DNA of 64,000 nt, taken from the NCBI GenBank assembly GCA_023388355.1, contig JAEWGI010000063.1, forward strand, positions 79,269-143,268, given 5' to 3'. The stretch is from Pseudomonadota bacterium (GTDB lineage: Bacteria; Pseudomonadota; Gammaproteobacteria; Xanthomonadales; Xanthomonadaceae). Every line of letters begins with the position of its first letter. The stretch's first letter is position 1. The notes beneath the pieces were generated by a model. It was given only the letters and a program-made list of their open reading frames with translations, did not search any database and was not told the origin of the DNA. Positions 49,789 through 60,266 of this stretch are shown one piece after another. A program made the translations under genes and the position numbers.

Positions 49789-50719
49789 CGGTGCCGGATC
49801 GGTTGGTCTGGATCTGCTGTTGGTCGACATGCCAGAAATCGTAGAAGTTGAACCAGTTGTAGGGCGCCTGCCGGGCATGATGCTCCAGCCGCGCGGCGTA
49901 ACCGCGGATGAGCGAGGCCAGTACCGCGTCGCGGCGGCCGCGCGGGGCGTCGATCGGATCGCTGAAGTCCTCGAACGTCAGCGAATAGCGGTTGGACCCA
50001 TGGTAGAGGCCGAAGCCGAGTACCACCGGCAGCTTCAGCACCGCGGCCATCTGCCAGGGCGCCAGCGGGAATGGCGCCGGCTCGCCGAAGAACGGCACCT
50101 GCAGCGCCGCCTGGCCGGGCAGGGTGCGGTCGACCAGCAGCGCGACCAGCGCGCCCTCGGCCGCGGCCTGCTGGATCTGCAGCATCAGCGCCGGCCCGTC
50201 CTGGCTGGCGTCGATGACGCCTGCGGCGATCTCCGGCGCCAGCGCGTCGAGCAGCTGGGTCAGCGCGCGACTGTGGGCCTTGTCGAGCACCACCCGCAGC
50301 CGCAGCCCCGGCCGCTGGCGCGAGAGCACGCGCATGGCCTCGAAGCTGCCCAGGTGCGAACCGAACATCAGCACGCCGCGACCCTCGTCGACCCTGGCCG
50401 CCAGCGCTTCGAGGCCGCGGGTTTCGATCCGGAACCGCGACTCCTTGCCGTCGAGCAGGAACAGGCGGTCGAGGATGGTCGAGGCGAAGGTGTGCACGTG
50501 GCGCGCGCCGTCGAGCAGGCGCGCCGGCCGGCCCAGGGCGCGGCCAAGGAAGGCGATCGAGGCGCGCCGCTCGGGGCCGCGCCGGAGCAGGAAATACAGG
50601 GTGATCGGATACAGCAGCAGGCGCGCGAACGGCCGCCCGCCGTGGCGCGCCACCGTGCGCAGCAGCCACAGCGCGCAGCGGCCGCCGCCCTCGGGCCGCT
50701 GCTTCCAGTCCGCGCTCAC
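49703..50719 (-). CDS. LpxL/HtrB-like acyltransferase of the pigment cluster
   Basis: A 338-residue inner-membrane-associated acyltransferase. The catalytic HX4E box reads MFGSHLGSFEAM, and VALLVDRTLPGQAALQVPFF matches the lipid A late acyltransferase family. In aryl-polyene and xanthomonadin clusters this enzyme is proposed to transfer the polyene to its glycolipid carrier. The C-terminal 28 residues, read over the start of the LolA-like gene, are low in conservation. It overlaps the dehydratase gene upstream as ATGA. Confidence 0.87.
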   Translation of the reverse strand: MSADWKQRPEGGGRCALWLLRTVARHGGRPFARLLLYPITLYFLLRRGPERRASIAFLGRALGRPARLLDGARHVHTFASTILDRLFLLDGKESRFRIETRGLEALAARVDEGRGVLMFGSHLGSFEAMRVLSRQRPGLRLRVVLDKAHSRALTQLLDALAPEIAAGVIDASQDGPALMLQIQQAAAEGALVALLVDRTLPGQAALQVPFFGEPAPFPLAPWQMAAVLKLPVVLGFGLYHGSNRYSLTFEDFSDPIDAPRGRRDAVLASLIRGYAARLEHHARQAPYNWFNFYDFWHVDQQQIQTNRSGTDDARAVAMAAGAAAGGDGAVDVGPGRPR

Positions 50720-51018
50720 GGCTGCGGCTCCGCCGCGGCCACTTCGCCGCTGGCGATCAGGCTGTCGCCGCGCAGCACCCGGAAGCGCCAGCGCGGCACC
50801 GGCGTCGGCGCCAGCGGTTCGAGTTCGACCCGCGCCACCTCGCCCGGCAGCAGCGGCTGCACGAACTTCGCCTGCGGCAGGGCCAGCGCCGGCAGCGGGC
50901 CGGCCTCGCGCTCGACCGCCTCCAGCACCCGCTCCAGCACCACCACCCCGGGCACCACCGGCTGGCCGGGAAAGTGCCCGGGCAGGGCCGGATGGTCGGG
51001 GCCGATCACGAACTCCAT
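50716..51018 (-). CDS. FabZ-like dehydratase of the pigment cluster (ApeI type)
   Basis: A 100-residue hotdog protein. HPALPGHFPGQPVVPGVV near residue 9 is the FabA/FabZ active-site signature (catalytic His15 in GHFPG). It is shorter than FabZ, as is usual for aryl-polyene cluster members. It is the second dehydratase, with the one at 46.3 kb, acting on 3-hydroxyacyl-ACP. It overlaps the acyltransferase gene by four bases and lies 7 bases from the PlsC-like gene. Confidence 0.87.
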   Translation of the reverse strand: MEFVIGPDHPALPGHFPGQPVVPGVVVLERVLEAVEREAGPLPALALPQAKFVQPLLPGEVARVELEPLAPTPVPRWRFRVLRGDSLIASGEVAAAEPQP

Positions 51019-51025
51019 GCCGCGC

Positions 51026-51895
51026 TCACTGCCAGGCCCGCAGCATCGCCAGCACCTCGTCGCGGGCGCGGTCGGCCAGCGCCTGGCGCGGCACCGGGAC
51101 GTCGTCCACGCGCACCGCCAGCGGCTTGCCGAAGGCGATCCGGATGGTGCCCGGCCGGGCCCGGAAAAAGCCCTCCGCCGGCAGCACCCGGCCCGCGCCC
51201 TGCAGGGCCACCGGCACCACCGCCACCCCGGCGTCGATCGCCGCCTGCAGCGACCCGCCCTTGAACGGCCCGACCTCGCCGCTGCGGCTGCGGGTGCCCT
51301 CGGGGAACAGGCACAGGCTCTGCCCGCCGGCCAGCAGCGCCGCCGCCTGGCGACGGAACAGCGCGCCGGCGCGGATGCTGTCGCGGACGATGAACAGCAT
51401 CCCGGTGGCGCGCGCGTACCAGCCCACGAACGGCGCCCGCTTCATCTCCTCCTTGAGCAGGAAGCGCAGCGGCACCGGCACCGCGGTGAACAGGGCGCAG
51501 ACGTCGAAGATCGACTGGTGGTTGGCGACCAGCAGGCAGGGTTTCGACCAGTCGACGTTGCCCGCGCCCTCCACCCGCAGCCGCGCGCCGGCCAGCAGCA
51601 GCAGGCCCGGGGCCCAGCAGCGCGCGGCCATGCGCAGCGGCAGCCGCGCCTGCGGCCCCGACAGCGGCCGCAGCAGCAGCGCCAGCGTGATCCAGGCTGC
51701 GGTCCAGACCAGGCCGATCGCCAGCTGGAACATGTTGAACGCGCGCCAGATCATCGTTCCCGCCGTCACCCGCCCCGCCTCCTCCGGGGACACCGGTCCC
51801 ATGCAATCGTTGCGCATGATACCGTCGCCGGCGGGCGCGCCCGCGGCGGCGGAGTCTCCGTGCATGCCGTCGGAGTGCATGCCGTCCGGACTCAT
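51026..51895 (-). CDS. PlsC-like 1-acylglycerol-phosphate acyltransferase
   Basis: A 289-residue acyltransferase with an N-terminal Met/His/Asp/Gly-rich stretch (repeated MHSDG/MHGDS), a hydrophobic anchor near residues 50-75, the HX4D box NHQSIFD, FPEGTRSRSGEVGPFKGG and VPVALQGAGRVLP. It probably supplies the lysophosphatidic/phosphatidic acid part of the carrier for the polyene. The ATG at 51895 overlaps the upstream stop as ATGA, supporting this start; internal ATG codons could give shorter forms. Confidence 0.87.
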   Translation of the reverse strand: MSPDGMHSDGMHGDSAAAGAPAGDGIMRNDCMGPVSPEEAGRVTAGTMIWRAFNMFQLAIGLVWTAAWITLALLLRPLSGPQARLPLRMAARCWAPGLLLLAGARLRVEGAGNVDWSKPCLLVANHQSIFDVCALFTAVPVPLRFLLKEEMKRAPFVGWYARATGMLFIVRDSIRAGALFRRQAAALLAGGQSLCLFPEGTRSRSGEVGPFKGGSLQAAIDAGVAVVPVALQGAGRVLPAEGFFRARPGTIRIAFGKPLAVRVDDVPVPRQALADRARDEVLAMLRAWQ

Positions 51896-52575
51896 CGCAC
51901 CACGTCCCGCCAGAACGCCGGCCCGAGGCCTCCGAGCCGGCGCAGGAAGCCGAAGAAGCCCGGATTCCGCTCCGGGAAGCGGCGCCGGCGCCACTGGAAC
52001 TCGAGCACGAAAAAGCCGCCGACCACGCCGTAGCCGAGCAGGTTGGCGAACCACGACCACTGTTCGTGGGTGATCGGCCAGGGCGAGGCCAGCCCCATCT
52101 GCGCCAGCAGCCCGCCGGGCGTGGCCAGCATCGCCAGCACCAGGTTGGCCAGCCCCATGCCGGCCAGCAGCGCGGCCCAGATCGCGGTCAGGCCGCGCGC
52201 ATAGGCGGCCACGTCGGCCGGCAGCTGCTCCGGCGGCTCGCCGTCGAGGCCCGAGACGATGCGGGTGATCAGCGGCACCCGCCCCGGGCGCAGGCTGCGC
52301 CCGAACACCCAGGCCACCAGGGCCACGAACACCACCGGCACCAGCAGCAGCGGCAGCGCGGCCAGGCCACGCGCGTGCAGCCACCACACCGCGGCGGTGG
52401 ACGCCGCGGCCAGCGCGAACGCCCACGGCCGCAGCTTCAGCAGCGGCGCCACCAGCATCAGCGCCACCAGCACCAGCAGCGCCGCGGACGCCAGGCGCGC
52501 GTCGTCGCGGGCGCTGGCAGCGTGCGCCAGCACCGCGTAGGCCACCGCCAGCGCGATCTGCAGGGTCGGGATCAA
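51892..52575 (-). CDS. Polytopic membrane protein (COG4648-like) of the pigment cluster
   Basis: A 227-residue protein with about six transmembrane helices and the conserved-looking segments RPGRVPLITRIVSGLDGEPP and ELPADVAAYARGLTAIWAAL, typical of the COG4648-type membrane protein in aryl-polyene clusters. Function is unknown. The start is TTG at 52575, which overlaps the ACP stop as TTGA. No ATG in this frame precedes the first helix, so the rare TTG is favoured. Confidence 0.8.
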   Translation of the reverse strand: MIPTLQIALAVAYAVLAHAASARDDARLASAALLVLVALMLVAPLLKLRPWAFALAAASTAAVWWLHARGLAALPLLLVPVVFVALVAWVFGRSLRPGRVPLITRIVSGLDGEPPEQLPADVAAYARGLTAIWAALLAGMGLANLVLAMLATPGGLLAQMGLASPWPITHEQWSWFANLLGYGVVGGFFVLEFQWRRRRFPERNPGFFGFLRRLGGLGPAFWRDVVR

Positions 52576-52847
52576 GTCGTTCGGTGTTGCTGGATATGTT
52601 CGGACAGCGCCCGCAGCGAGGCGAAGATGCGCCGGTTCTCGTCGCTGTCCGAGCGCAGCTGGAAGCCGTAGCGCTTGCTGACCGCCAGCGCCAGCTCCAG
52701 CGCGTCGATCGAATCCAGGCCCAGCCCGGCGTTGAACAGCGGCGCCTCGGGATCGATCTCGGCTGCGGCCACGCCGTCGAGGTTCAGGCTGTCGACCAGC
52801 AGGTCGGCGAGTTCGCGTTCGGCGTCGGTTTGCGCGGGCATTGGCAT
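52572..52847 (-). CDS. Acyl carrier protein of the pigment cluster
   Basis: A 91-residue ACP. The phosphopantetheine attachment site reads GLGLDSIDALEL (Ser46 from this start). It carries the growing polyene during extension. An in-frame ATG at 52883 would add 12 residues (MHDCCRSCPNRQ) and has a GAGG upstream; the ATG at 52847 gives the normal ACP length, so the start is unsettled. First gene of the leftward arm, divergent from the second flavoenzyme. Confidence 0.9.
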   Translation of the reverse strand: MPMPAQTDAERELADLLVDSLNLDGVAAAEIDPEAPLFNAGLGLDSIDALELALAVSKRYGFQLRSDSDENRRIFASLRALSEHIQQHRTT

Positions 52848-53017
52848 CTGGCGGTTCGGACAGGACCGGCAACAATCGTGCATCGCGCGGCCTCGCGCAA
52901 GACGGCGCGCGGCGTTCAGGAAAGCCGCCGGCCGGCGCGGGTGCCCGCTCCGGGCGCGGCGGGGCGTCCGCTATCATGCGCTCCCGCTCCACTTGCAGCA
53001 GTCGCAGACGTCCCCGG

Positions 53018-54388
53018 ATGGCCAGCCAAGCCCAGCCCGCCAGCACCGCCACCGCGCCGGAGGAATGCGACGTCCTGGTGATCGGCGGCGGCCCCGCCGG
53101 CACCACCGCGGCCACCCTGCTGGCGCGCCGCGGCTGGCGCGTGGTGCTGCTGGAAAAGGACGCGCATCCGCGCTTCCACATCGGCGAGTCGCTGCTGCCG
53201 ATGAACCTGCCGATCCTCGAACACCTGGGGGTGCTGGAGCAGGTGCGCGCGATCGGCGTGCACAAGGCCGGCGCCGATTTCCCGGTGCACGAGTCCGGGC
53301 AGCCCTGGGCGGGCATCACCCACGTGTTCAGGTTCGATCGCGCGCTCGATCCGAAGTTCGGCTACGCCTTCCAGGTGCGGCGCTCGGAGTTCGACCAGCT
53401 GCTGTTCGAACACGCCCGCGGCAGCGGCGTGGACGCACGCGAGCGGGTGCGGGTGAGGGAGGTCGAATTCGGCCGCGACGGGCGCCCGGCGCTGGTCCAC
53501 GCCACCGGCCCGGACGAGGCGCCGCTCGCGCTGCGGCCGCGCTACGTGGTCGACGCCAGCGGCCGCGACACCTTCCTGGGCAACCGGCTCAGGCTCAAGC
53601 GCAAGAGCGGCAGGCACCAGTCGGCGGCGATCTTCAGCCACTTCCGCGGTGTGCAGCCGCGCGAGGGCGACGATGCCGGCAACATCACCATCGACCGTTT
53701 CGAATACGGCTGGTACTGGCTGATCCCGCTGCGCGACGGGGTGATGAGCGTGGGCGCGGTGTGCTTTCCCGAATACCTCAAGCAGCGCCGCGGCGACAAC
53801 GAGGCGTTCCTGATGCAGACCCTGCAGCGCACGCCCAGCGTGTGGGAGCGCATGCAGCGGGCCGAGCGGGTGGCGCCGGTGCACGCCACCGGCAACTATT
53901 CCTACCAGTGCACGCGCATGTCCGGCCCCGGCTGGGTGATGGCCGGCGACGCGTTCGCCTTCGTCGATCCGGTGTTTTCCTCGGGCGTGTACCTGGGCAT
54001 GAACAGCGCCGGGCACGCGGCCGAGGTGGTCGACGGCGCGCTGCGCGAACCGGCGCGCGAGGCGGCGCTGCAGCGGACCATGGACCGGCGCCTGAAGCGC
54101 GGGCTCAAGCACTTTTCCTGGTTCATCCACCGCTTCACCACGCCGGTGATGCAGCGCCTGTTCTGCGCCCCGCGCAACGACTGGAAGCTGGAGCAGGCGG
54201 TGATCTCGATGCTCGCCGGCGACGTGTTCGACAATCCGCGGGTGCGCTGGCGGCTGTACCTGTTCCGGCTGGTGTACGCGCTCAACGCGGTCGCGATCGC
54301 GCCGCAGGCGCTGCGCGGCTGGCTCGACCGGCGCCGCCAGGTCCGCGCCGCGTTCGCCGGCGACACCCTGCACGAGGGCAACCCGTGA
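53018..54388 (+). CDS. Second halogenase-like FAD enzyme of the pigment cluster
   Basis: A 456-residue FAD-dependent enzyme with DVLVIGGGPAGTTAATLLA near residue 18, GESLLPMN, the pyrophosphate-binding segment VMAGDAFAFVDPVFSSGVYL and GWYWLIPLRDG, a match to the halogenase tag WxWxIP. Together with the enzyme at 43.2 kb, this gives the cluster two halogenase-like flavoenzymes. One may halogenate and the other hydroxylate the polyene. It overlaps the chorismatase gene as GTGA and is divergent from the ACP. Confidence 0.83.
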   Translation: MASQAQPASTATAPEECDVLVIGGGPAGTTAATLLARRGWRVVLLEKDAHPRFHIGESLLPMNLPILEHLGVLEQVRAIGVHKAGADFPVHESGQPWAGITHVFRFDRALDPKFGYAFQVRRSEFDQLLFEHARGSGVDARERVRVREVEFGRDGRPALVHATGPDEAPLALRPRYVVDASGRDTFLGNRLRLKRKSGRHQSAAIFSHFRGVQPREGDDAGNITIDRFEYGWYWLIPLRDGVMSVGAVCFPEYLKQRRGDNEAFLMQTLQRTPSVWERMQRAERVAPVHATGNYSYQCTRMSGPGWVMAGDAFAFVDPVFSSGVYLGMNSAGHAAEVVDGALREPAREAALQRTMDRRLKRGLKHFSWFIHRFTTPVMQRLFCAPRNDWKLEQAVISMLAGDVFDNPRVRWRLYLFRLVYALNAVAIAPQALRGWLDRRRQVRAAFAGDTLHEGNP

Positions 54389-55437
54389 GCCGCCCCGTGC
54401 CGCTGCCGCCCGGCCCGCCGCCGCAGCTGCGGGTGGAGTACGTGGACGATGCCGACGCCACGCGGCTGCTGGCGCGCGACGACGTGCTGGCGGTGCTCGG
54501 CTTCGGCAGCGCCGCGCCGCGCCTGGACGATCCGCGCTACCTGCGGGTGCCGCTGGAGCCGCACGGGCACGCGCCGCTGGAGGTCTGGCACGCCTCGGCG
54601 CCGGTGCGCTCGGGGCGCGAGCCGGTCGCCGGCGACATGGGCGGCGAGATCGCCTGGGCCTGCGACGGCCAGCTGCTGTTCGGCGCGATCGAGGTCGACG
54701 AGCCGGCCGGCCATACCGGCGATGGCGACAACAGCGGCATCGTGCTGGCCGCCGAACACGCCTACCGCTCGCTCACCCGCTTCATCGCCGCCGGCGAGCA
54801 CCCGCACCTGCTGCGGATCTGGAATTACCTCGACGCGATCACCCTGGGCGACGGCGACGCCGAGCGCTACCGGCGCTTCTGCGTCGGCCGCGCGCGCGGC
54901 CTGGGCGACTTCGACGCCGGCACGCTGCCGGCCGCGACCGCGATCGGCCGCTGCGACGACGCGCGCACCATCCAGGTGTACTGGCTGGCCGCGCGCACGC
55001 CCGGCACGCCGGTGGAGAACCCGCGCCAGGTCAGCGCCTACCGCTATCCGCGCGAATACGGCCCGCAGCCGCCCAGCTTCGCCCGCGCGATGCTGCCGCC
55101 GCCGGGCGCGCGGATGCCGCTGATGCTCTCGGGCACCGCGGCGGTGGTCGGCCACGCCTCGCGCCACACCGGCGAACTGCTGGCGCAGCTGGACGAAACC
55201 TTCGCCAACTTCGACGCGCTGCTCGATGCGGCGCGCGTGCGCGCCCCTGCGCTGCCGGCCCGGTTCGGCGCCGGCACCCGGCTCAAGGTCTACGTGCGCG
55301 ACCGCGACGACCTGCCGCTGGTCGAGCGCGCCCTGGACGAGCGCTTCGGTGACCGCGTGCCGCGGATCCTGCTACACGCCGCCATCTGCCGCCGCGAGCT
55401 CGCGGTCGAGATCGACGGCGTGCACGACGCCGGCTGA
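54385..55437 (+). CDS. xanB2: Chorismatase (XanB2-like) making hydroxybenzoates
   Basis: A 350-residue protein of the chorismatase/FkbO-Hyg5 family. In Xanthomonas and Lysobacter, XanB2 cleaves chorismate to 3- and 4-hydroxybenzoate, the xanthomonadin starter and a precursor of ubiquinone and of the DF signal. Family features visible here are DDVLAVLGFG, LRIWNYLDAIT, RYRRFCVGRARGL, AATAIGRCDD, QVSAYRYPREYG and MLSGTAAVVGHASRHTG. The GTG at 54385 overlaps the flavoenzyme stop (GTGA), which fixes the start. Confidence 0.9.
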   Translation: MSRPVPLPPGPPPQLRVEYVDDADATRLLARDDVLAVLGFGSAAPRLDDPRYLRVPLEPHGHAPLEVWHASAPVRSGREPVAGDMGGEIAWACDGQLLFGAIEVDEPAGHTGDGDNSGIVLAAEHAYRSLTRFIAAGEHPHLLRIWNYLDAITLGDGDAERYRRFCVGRARGLGDFDAGTLPAATAIGRCDDARTIQVYWLAARTPGTPVENPRQVSAYRYPREYGPQPPSFARAMLPPPGARMPLMLSGTAAVVGHASRHTGELLAQLDETFANFDALLDAARVRAPALPARFGAGTRLKVYVRDRDDLPLVERALDERFGDRVPRILLHAAICRRELAVEIDGVHDAG

Positions 55438-55464
55438 GCGCGGCGCTGCCGCCCTTGCCCCTCT

Positions 55465-55545
55465 GTAGGAGCGGCTTAAGCCGCGAACGGGAATCCGGAT
55501 TGCGCGATGCCCAATCGACCGTTCGCGGCTGAAGCCGCTCCCACA
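55465..55545. repeat. Paired REP-like palindrome after xanB2
   Basis: GTAGGAGCGGCTTAAGCCGCGA and its inverted partner ending CTCCCACAG flank about 35 bases. It is the same element as in the four-unit array at 58.4-58.9 kb. It separates the pigment cluster from the small membrane protein gene and may limit read-through. Confidence 0.8.
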
Positions 55546-55633
55546 GAAAGCGCGCGCCCCGCAAGTCACATCCACCCCACGCCCGCCGTCCCATCATCGG
55601 GCAGCACGCCCACCACCACCGGAGAACGACACC

Positions 55634-55882
55634 ATGGGATTGATCAGCCTGCTCTGGGGCATCGTCGCGCTGGCCTGGATGATCCTGGCCCTGCTGCCCA
55701 TCGTGGGCATCACCAACTGGCTGCTGATTCCGTTCGCCGCGGTCGGCGCGCTCCTGGCCGCGATCGGCGTGCTGTTCACCCGCGCCGGCAATCGCGGTCG
55801 CGCCAAGACCGGCCTGGTGCTCAACGGCATCGTCATCATCGTCGCGATCTGGCGCCTGGGGCTTTTCGGCGGCATTGCCTGA
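55634..55882 (+). CDS. Small membrane protein, conserved hypothetical
   Basis: An 82-residue protein that is almost entirely hydrophobic: two or three helices (LLWGIVALAWMILALLPIVG, WLLIPFAAVGALLAAIGVLF and VLNGIVIIVAIWRLGLF) with a short basic loop (RAGNRGRAK). A GGAG lies about 10 bases before the ATG. No function can be given. Confidence 0.75.
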   Translation: MGLISLLWGIVALAWMILALLPIVGITNWLLIPFAAVGALLAAIGVLFTRAGNRGRAKTGLVLNGIVIIVAIWRLGLFGGIA

Positions 55883-55905
55883 GGAGCAACATCATTTCGC
55901 TCCTG

Positions 55906-55994
55906 CTCGTCATCCCCGCGAAAGCGGGGATCCATGGACGTCGACTGGTTGAAAATCAGAGTCCATGGATTCCCGCTTTCGCGGGAATGACGAG
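55906..55994. repeat. Inverted-repeat element with about 25-bp arms
   Basis: An arm reading CTCGTCATCCCCGCGAAAGC and its near-exact complement (to 55994) flank about 40 bases of spacer that also contains a palindromic TCCATGGA. It is an intergenic element of a type common in proteobacterial genomes, without a coding frame. It lies between the small membrane protein and hemB. Confidence 0.75.
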
Positions 55995-56076
55995 CGTTGT
56001 TCAGGCCGTCCCGAGTCGGTTCGGGAGACCTCCCTCGACCACGCGGCCAGTCCCGTCCCGACGGGGCGGCGAGTAG

Positions 56077-57494
<1,418 letters not shown>

Positions 57495-57544
57495 CCCGGG
57501 GCTGCGAGTAGACTCTGAACGGGTCCACTGATGAACGGAGCGCC

Positions 57545-58390
57545 ATGAGCAGCCTGTACGCGGTCTTCGGCCATCCCGTCGCGCACTCGCTGTCGCCGCG
57601 CATCCACGCCACCTTCGCCCGCGAGACCGGCATCGGCCTGCGCTACGAAGCGATCGACGCCAGCCTGGACGCCTTTCCCGACGCGCTGGCGGCCTTCGTC
57701 GCGGCCGGCGGCGCCGGCGCCAACGTCACCCTGCCGCTGAAGGAAGCGGCCTTCGCCCTGAGCGCGACCACCACCGAACGCGCGCGCCGCGCCGGCGCGG
57801 TCAACACCCTGGTGCGCGGCGACGACGGCCGCTGGCACGGCGACAATACCGACGGCGCCGGCCTGGTGCGCGACCTCACCGAGCGCCGCCGCCTGGACCT
57901 GCGCCAGCGCCGCACCCTGCTGATCGGCGCCGGCGGCGCCGCGCGCGGGATCGCGCCCTCGCTGCTGGACGCGGGCGTGGGCGAACTGTTCATCGTCAAC
58001 CGCACCCCCGAGCGCGCGGACGCGCTGGCCGACACCCTGGGCCAGCCCGGCCGGGTGCACGCGCGCTACCTGTCCGACCTGCCCGCACTGGGCGACTTCG
58101 GCCTGCTGATCAACGCCACCTCGGCCGCACGCGGGGGCCAGCTGCCGCAGCTGCCGATGTCGCTGCTGTCGCCGCGCTGCACCGCAGTCGACCTGAGCTA
58201 CGGCGAGGCATCGATCCCGTTCCTGGCCTGGGCCCGCGCCCACGGCGCGCACGAAGCGGTGGACGGCCTGGGCATGCTGGTCGAACAGGCCGCCGAGAGC
58301 TTCGCCCTGTGGCACGGCGTGCGCCCGCACACCGACGACGTATACGCCGAACTGCACGGCCGGCAGGCGACGCTGGTGACCGCGGACTGA
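57545..58390 (+). CDS. aroE: Shikimate dehydrogenase (NADP+)
   Basis: Reduces 3-dehydroshikimate to shikimate in aromatic amino-acid and chorismate synthesis. The 281-residue protein opens [20 protein letters not shown] (shikimate site), has the catalytic lysine in [21 protein letters not shown], the NADP loop GAGGAARGI and NRTPERAD. It lies 3 kb from the chorismate-consuming XanB2-like enzyme. The ATG at 57545 fits the first strand. Confidence 0.96.
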   Translation: MSSLYAVFGHPVAHSLSPRIHATFARETGIGLRYEAIDASLDAFPDALAAFVAAGGAGANVTLPLKEAAFALSATTTERARRAGAVNTLVRGDDGRWHGDNTDGAGLVRDLTERRRLDLRQRRTLLIGAGGAARGIAPSLLDAGVGELFIVNRTPERADALADTLGQPGRVHARYLSDLPALGDFGLLINATSAARGGQLPQLPMSLLSPRCTAVDLSYGEASIPFLAWARAHGAHEAVDGLGMLVEQAAESFALWHGVRPHTDDVYAELHGRQATLVTAD

Positions 58391-58420
58391 GGCCGCCCGA
58401 ACCGGCTCACTCCCGCCTTT

Positions 58421-58878
58421 GTAGGAGCGGCTTCAGCCGCGACCCGCGCGTTCGGGCATCGCGCAACCCGGATTCCCGTACGCGGCTGAAGCCGCTCCTA
58501 CAGGAAAAGCGCGCAGGGCCAGGCGGACGGACGACTGCCGCTCTTCGTAGGAGCGGCTTCAGCCGCGACCCGCGTGTTCGGGCATCGCGTCAACCGGATT
58601 CCCGTTCGCGGCTGAAGCCGCTCCTACGGGAAAAGCGCGCAGGGCCAGGCGGACGGACGACTGCCGCTCTTCGTAGGAGCGGCTTCAGCCGCGACCCGCG
58701 CGTTCGGCATCGCGCCAACCGGATTCCCGTTCGCGGCTGAAGCCGCTCCTACGGGAAAAGCGCGCGGGGCCAGGCGGACGGACGACTGCCGCTCTTCGTA
58801 GGAGCGGCTTCAGCCGCGACCCGCGCGTTCGGGCATCGCGCAACCCGGATTCCAGTTCGCGGCTGAAGCCGCTCCTAC
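58421..58878. repeat. Tandem array of four REP-like paired palindromes
   Basis: Four near-identical units begin at 58421, 58547, 58673 and 58798 (periods 126, 126 and 125). Each unit has GTAGGAGCGGCTTCAGCCGC, about 35 bases of spacer, and the inverted arm ending CTCCTAC. Linkers of about 45 bases starting GGGAAAAGCGCGC join them. The array fills the 524-base gap between aroE and the convergent DUF58 gene. No repeat-spacer variation typical of CRISPR is seen: spacers are also nearly identical. Confidence 0.93.
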
Positions 58879-58914
58879 AAAAGCCATGGCGCGGGTCGAT
58901 CCGATTGGATACGG

Positions 58915-60266
58915 TCAGAGCAGGCCCTCGCGCTTGATCGCCAGGTAGCGCTCGACCAGGGCGCCGGGAAGCTGGGCGGCGGTGACGTCGAGGACGGTGA
59001 CGCGGTGGCGGCGCAGGGCGTCGTGGGCGGCGGCGCGTTCGGCGAGGTAGCGGGCGGTGGCGCCGGCGCGCACGGCCGCGGCCAGGTCGGGCACGTCCTG
59101 GTCCAGGACCTCGTCGAGCACCCGCTCGCGCAGCGAGGCCACCACCACCAGGTGGCGCTTGCCCAGCATGCGCACCGCGGCCAGCACGTCTTCCAGGTCC
59201 TCGTCGCGCAGGTTGGTCACCAGCATCAGCAGGCCGCGCCGGCGCTGGCGCATCGCAAGCTCGGTGGCCGCCGCCAGGTAGTCGGTGGCCACCGGTTCGG
59301 GCTGCAGGTCGTAGCTGGCGCGCAGCAGTTCGTCGATCGCGGCCATGCCGCGCCGCGGCGGCACCCAGCGGCGCTCGCCGCCGGTGGCCAGCAGGCCGAC
59401 CGCATCGCCGCGGCGCAGGGCCAGCCAGGCAACCAGCAGCGAGGCGTCGAGGGCATGGTCGAAGTGGGACAGGCCGTCGCCGATGCCGCCTGCCGCGGGC
59501 TCGCGCGCAAGCATGCGGCGGCCGGTGTCGAGCACCACCACCAGCTGCTGGTTCTGCTCGTCCTGGTATTCGCGCGAGATCAGCTTGCGCGCGCGCGAGG
59601 TGGCTTTCCAGTCGATCTGGCGCAGGCTGTCGCCGACCCGGTATTCGCGCATCTGGTGGAAGTCGGTGCCCTCGCCGCGGCGGCGGCGGATGTGCGCGCC
59701 CATCATCCGCGAGGCGCGCTCGGCGCTGACCAGGGCCAGCTTCGACAGCGGCGCGAAATCGGGGAATACCCGCACCCGCTGGGCGGTGCCGGCCAGGCAG
59801 CGCCGGCGCCACAGCCGCAGCGGCGAGTGCAGCAGCAGGTGCACGCCGTCGAAGTCGAAATCGCCGCGCGCATCCGGACGCAGCCGGTAGCCCACCGCCG
59901 AGACCATGCCCGGCGCCAGGCTGAGCCGGCGCGGCAGGCCCGATGCGCTCCAGCCGCCCGGGTGCAGGTCGTGCACGTCCACGCGCACCGCGCGCGCGCC
60001 GGGTTCGAGCTCCAGCCGCACCTCGCGTTCGACCCCCAGCGCCAGCGCCTCGGGGACGCGCCGCGCCACGTCCGGCACCGGCGTGCGCCACAGCCAGGCC
60101 AGGTCGGCCAGGGCCAGCAGCGCCAGCCCCGCGCCGGCGCCTATCCACGCCCAGGCCGGCAGCCAGCCGAAGCTGGCGGCCGCACCGGCCGCGCCCCAGG
60201 CGCACAGCGCCACCGGCAGCGCGGGCGCCGGACGTGGCAGATCGCGGCGGCGGAGGTGACCCGGGT

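Noticed and set aside
58421..58878. Possible CRISPR array because of regular spacing
   Set aside because: Units are long palindromes with nearly identical spacers and 126-base periods; no cas genes are present. It is a REP array.
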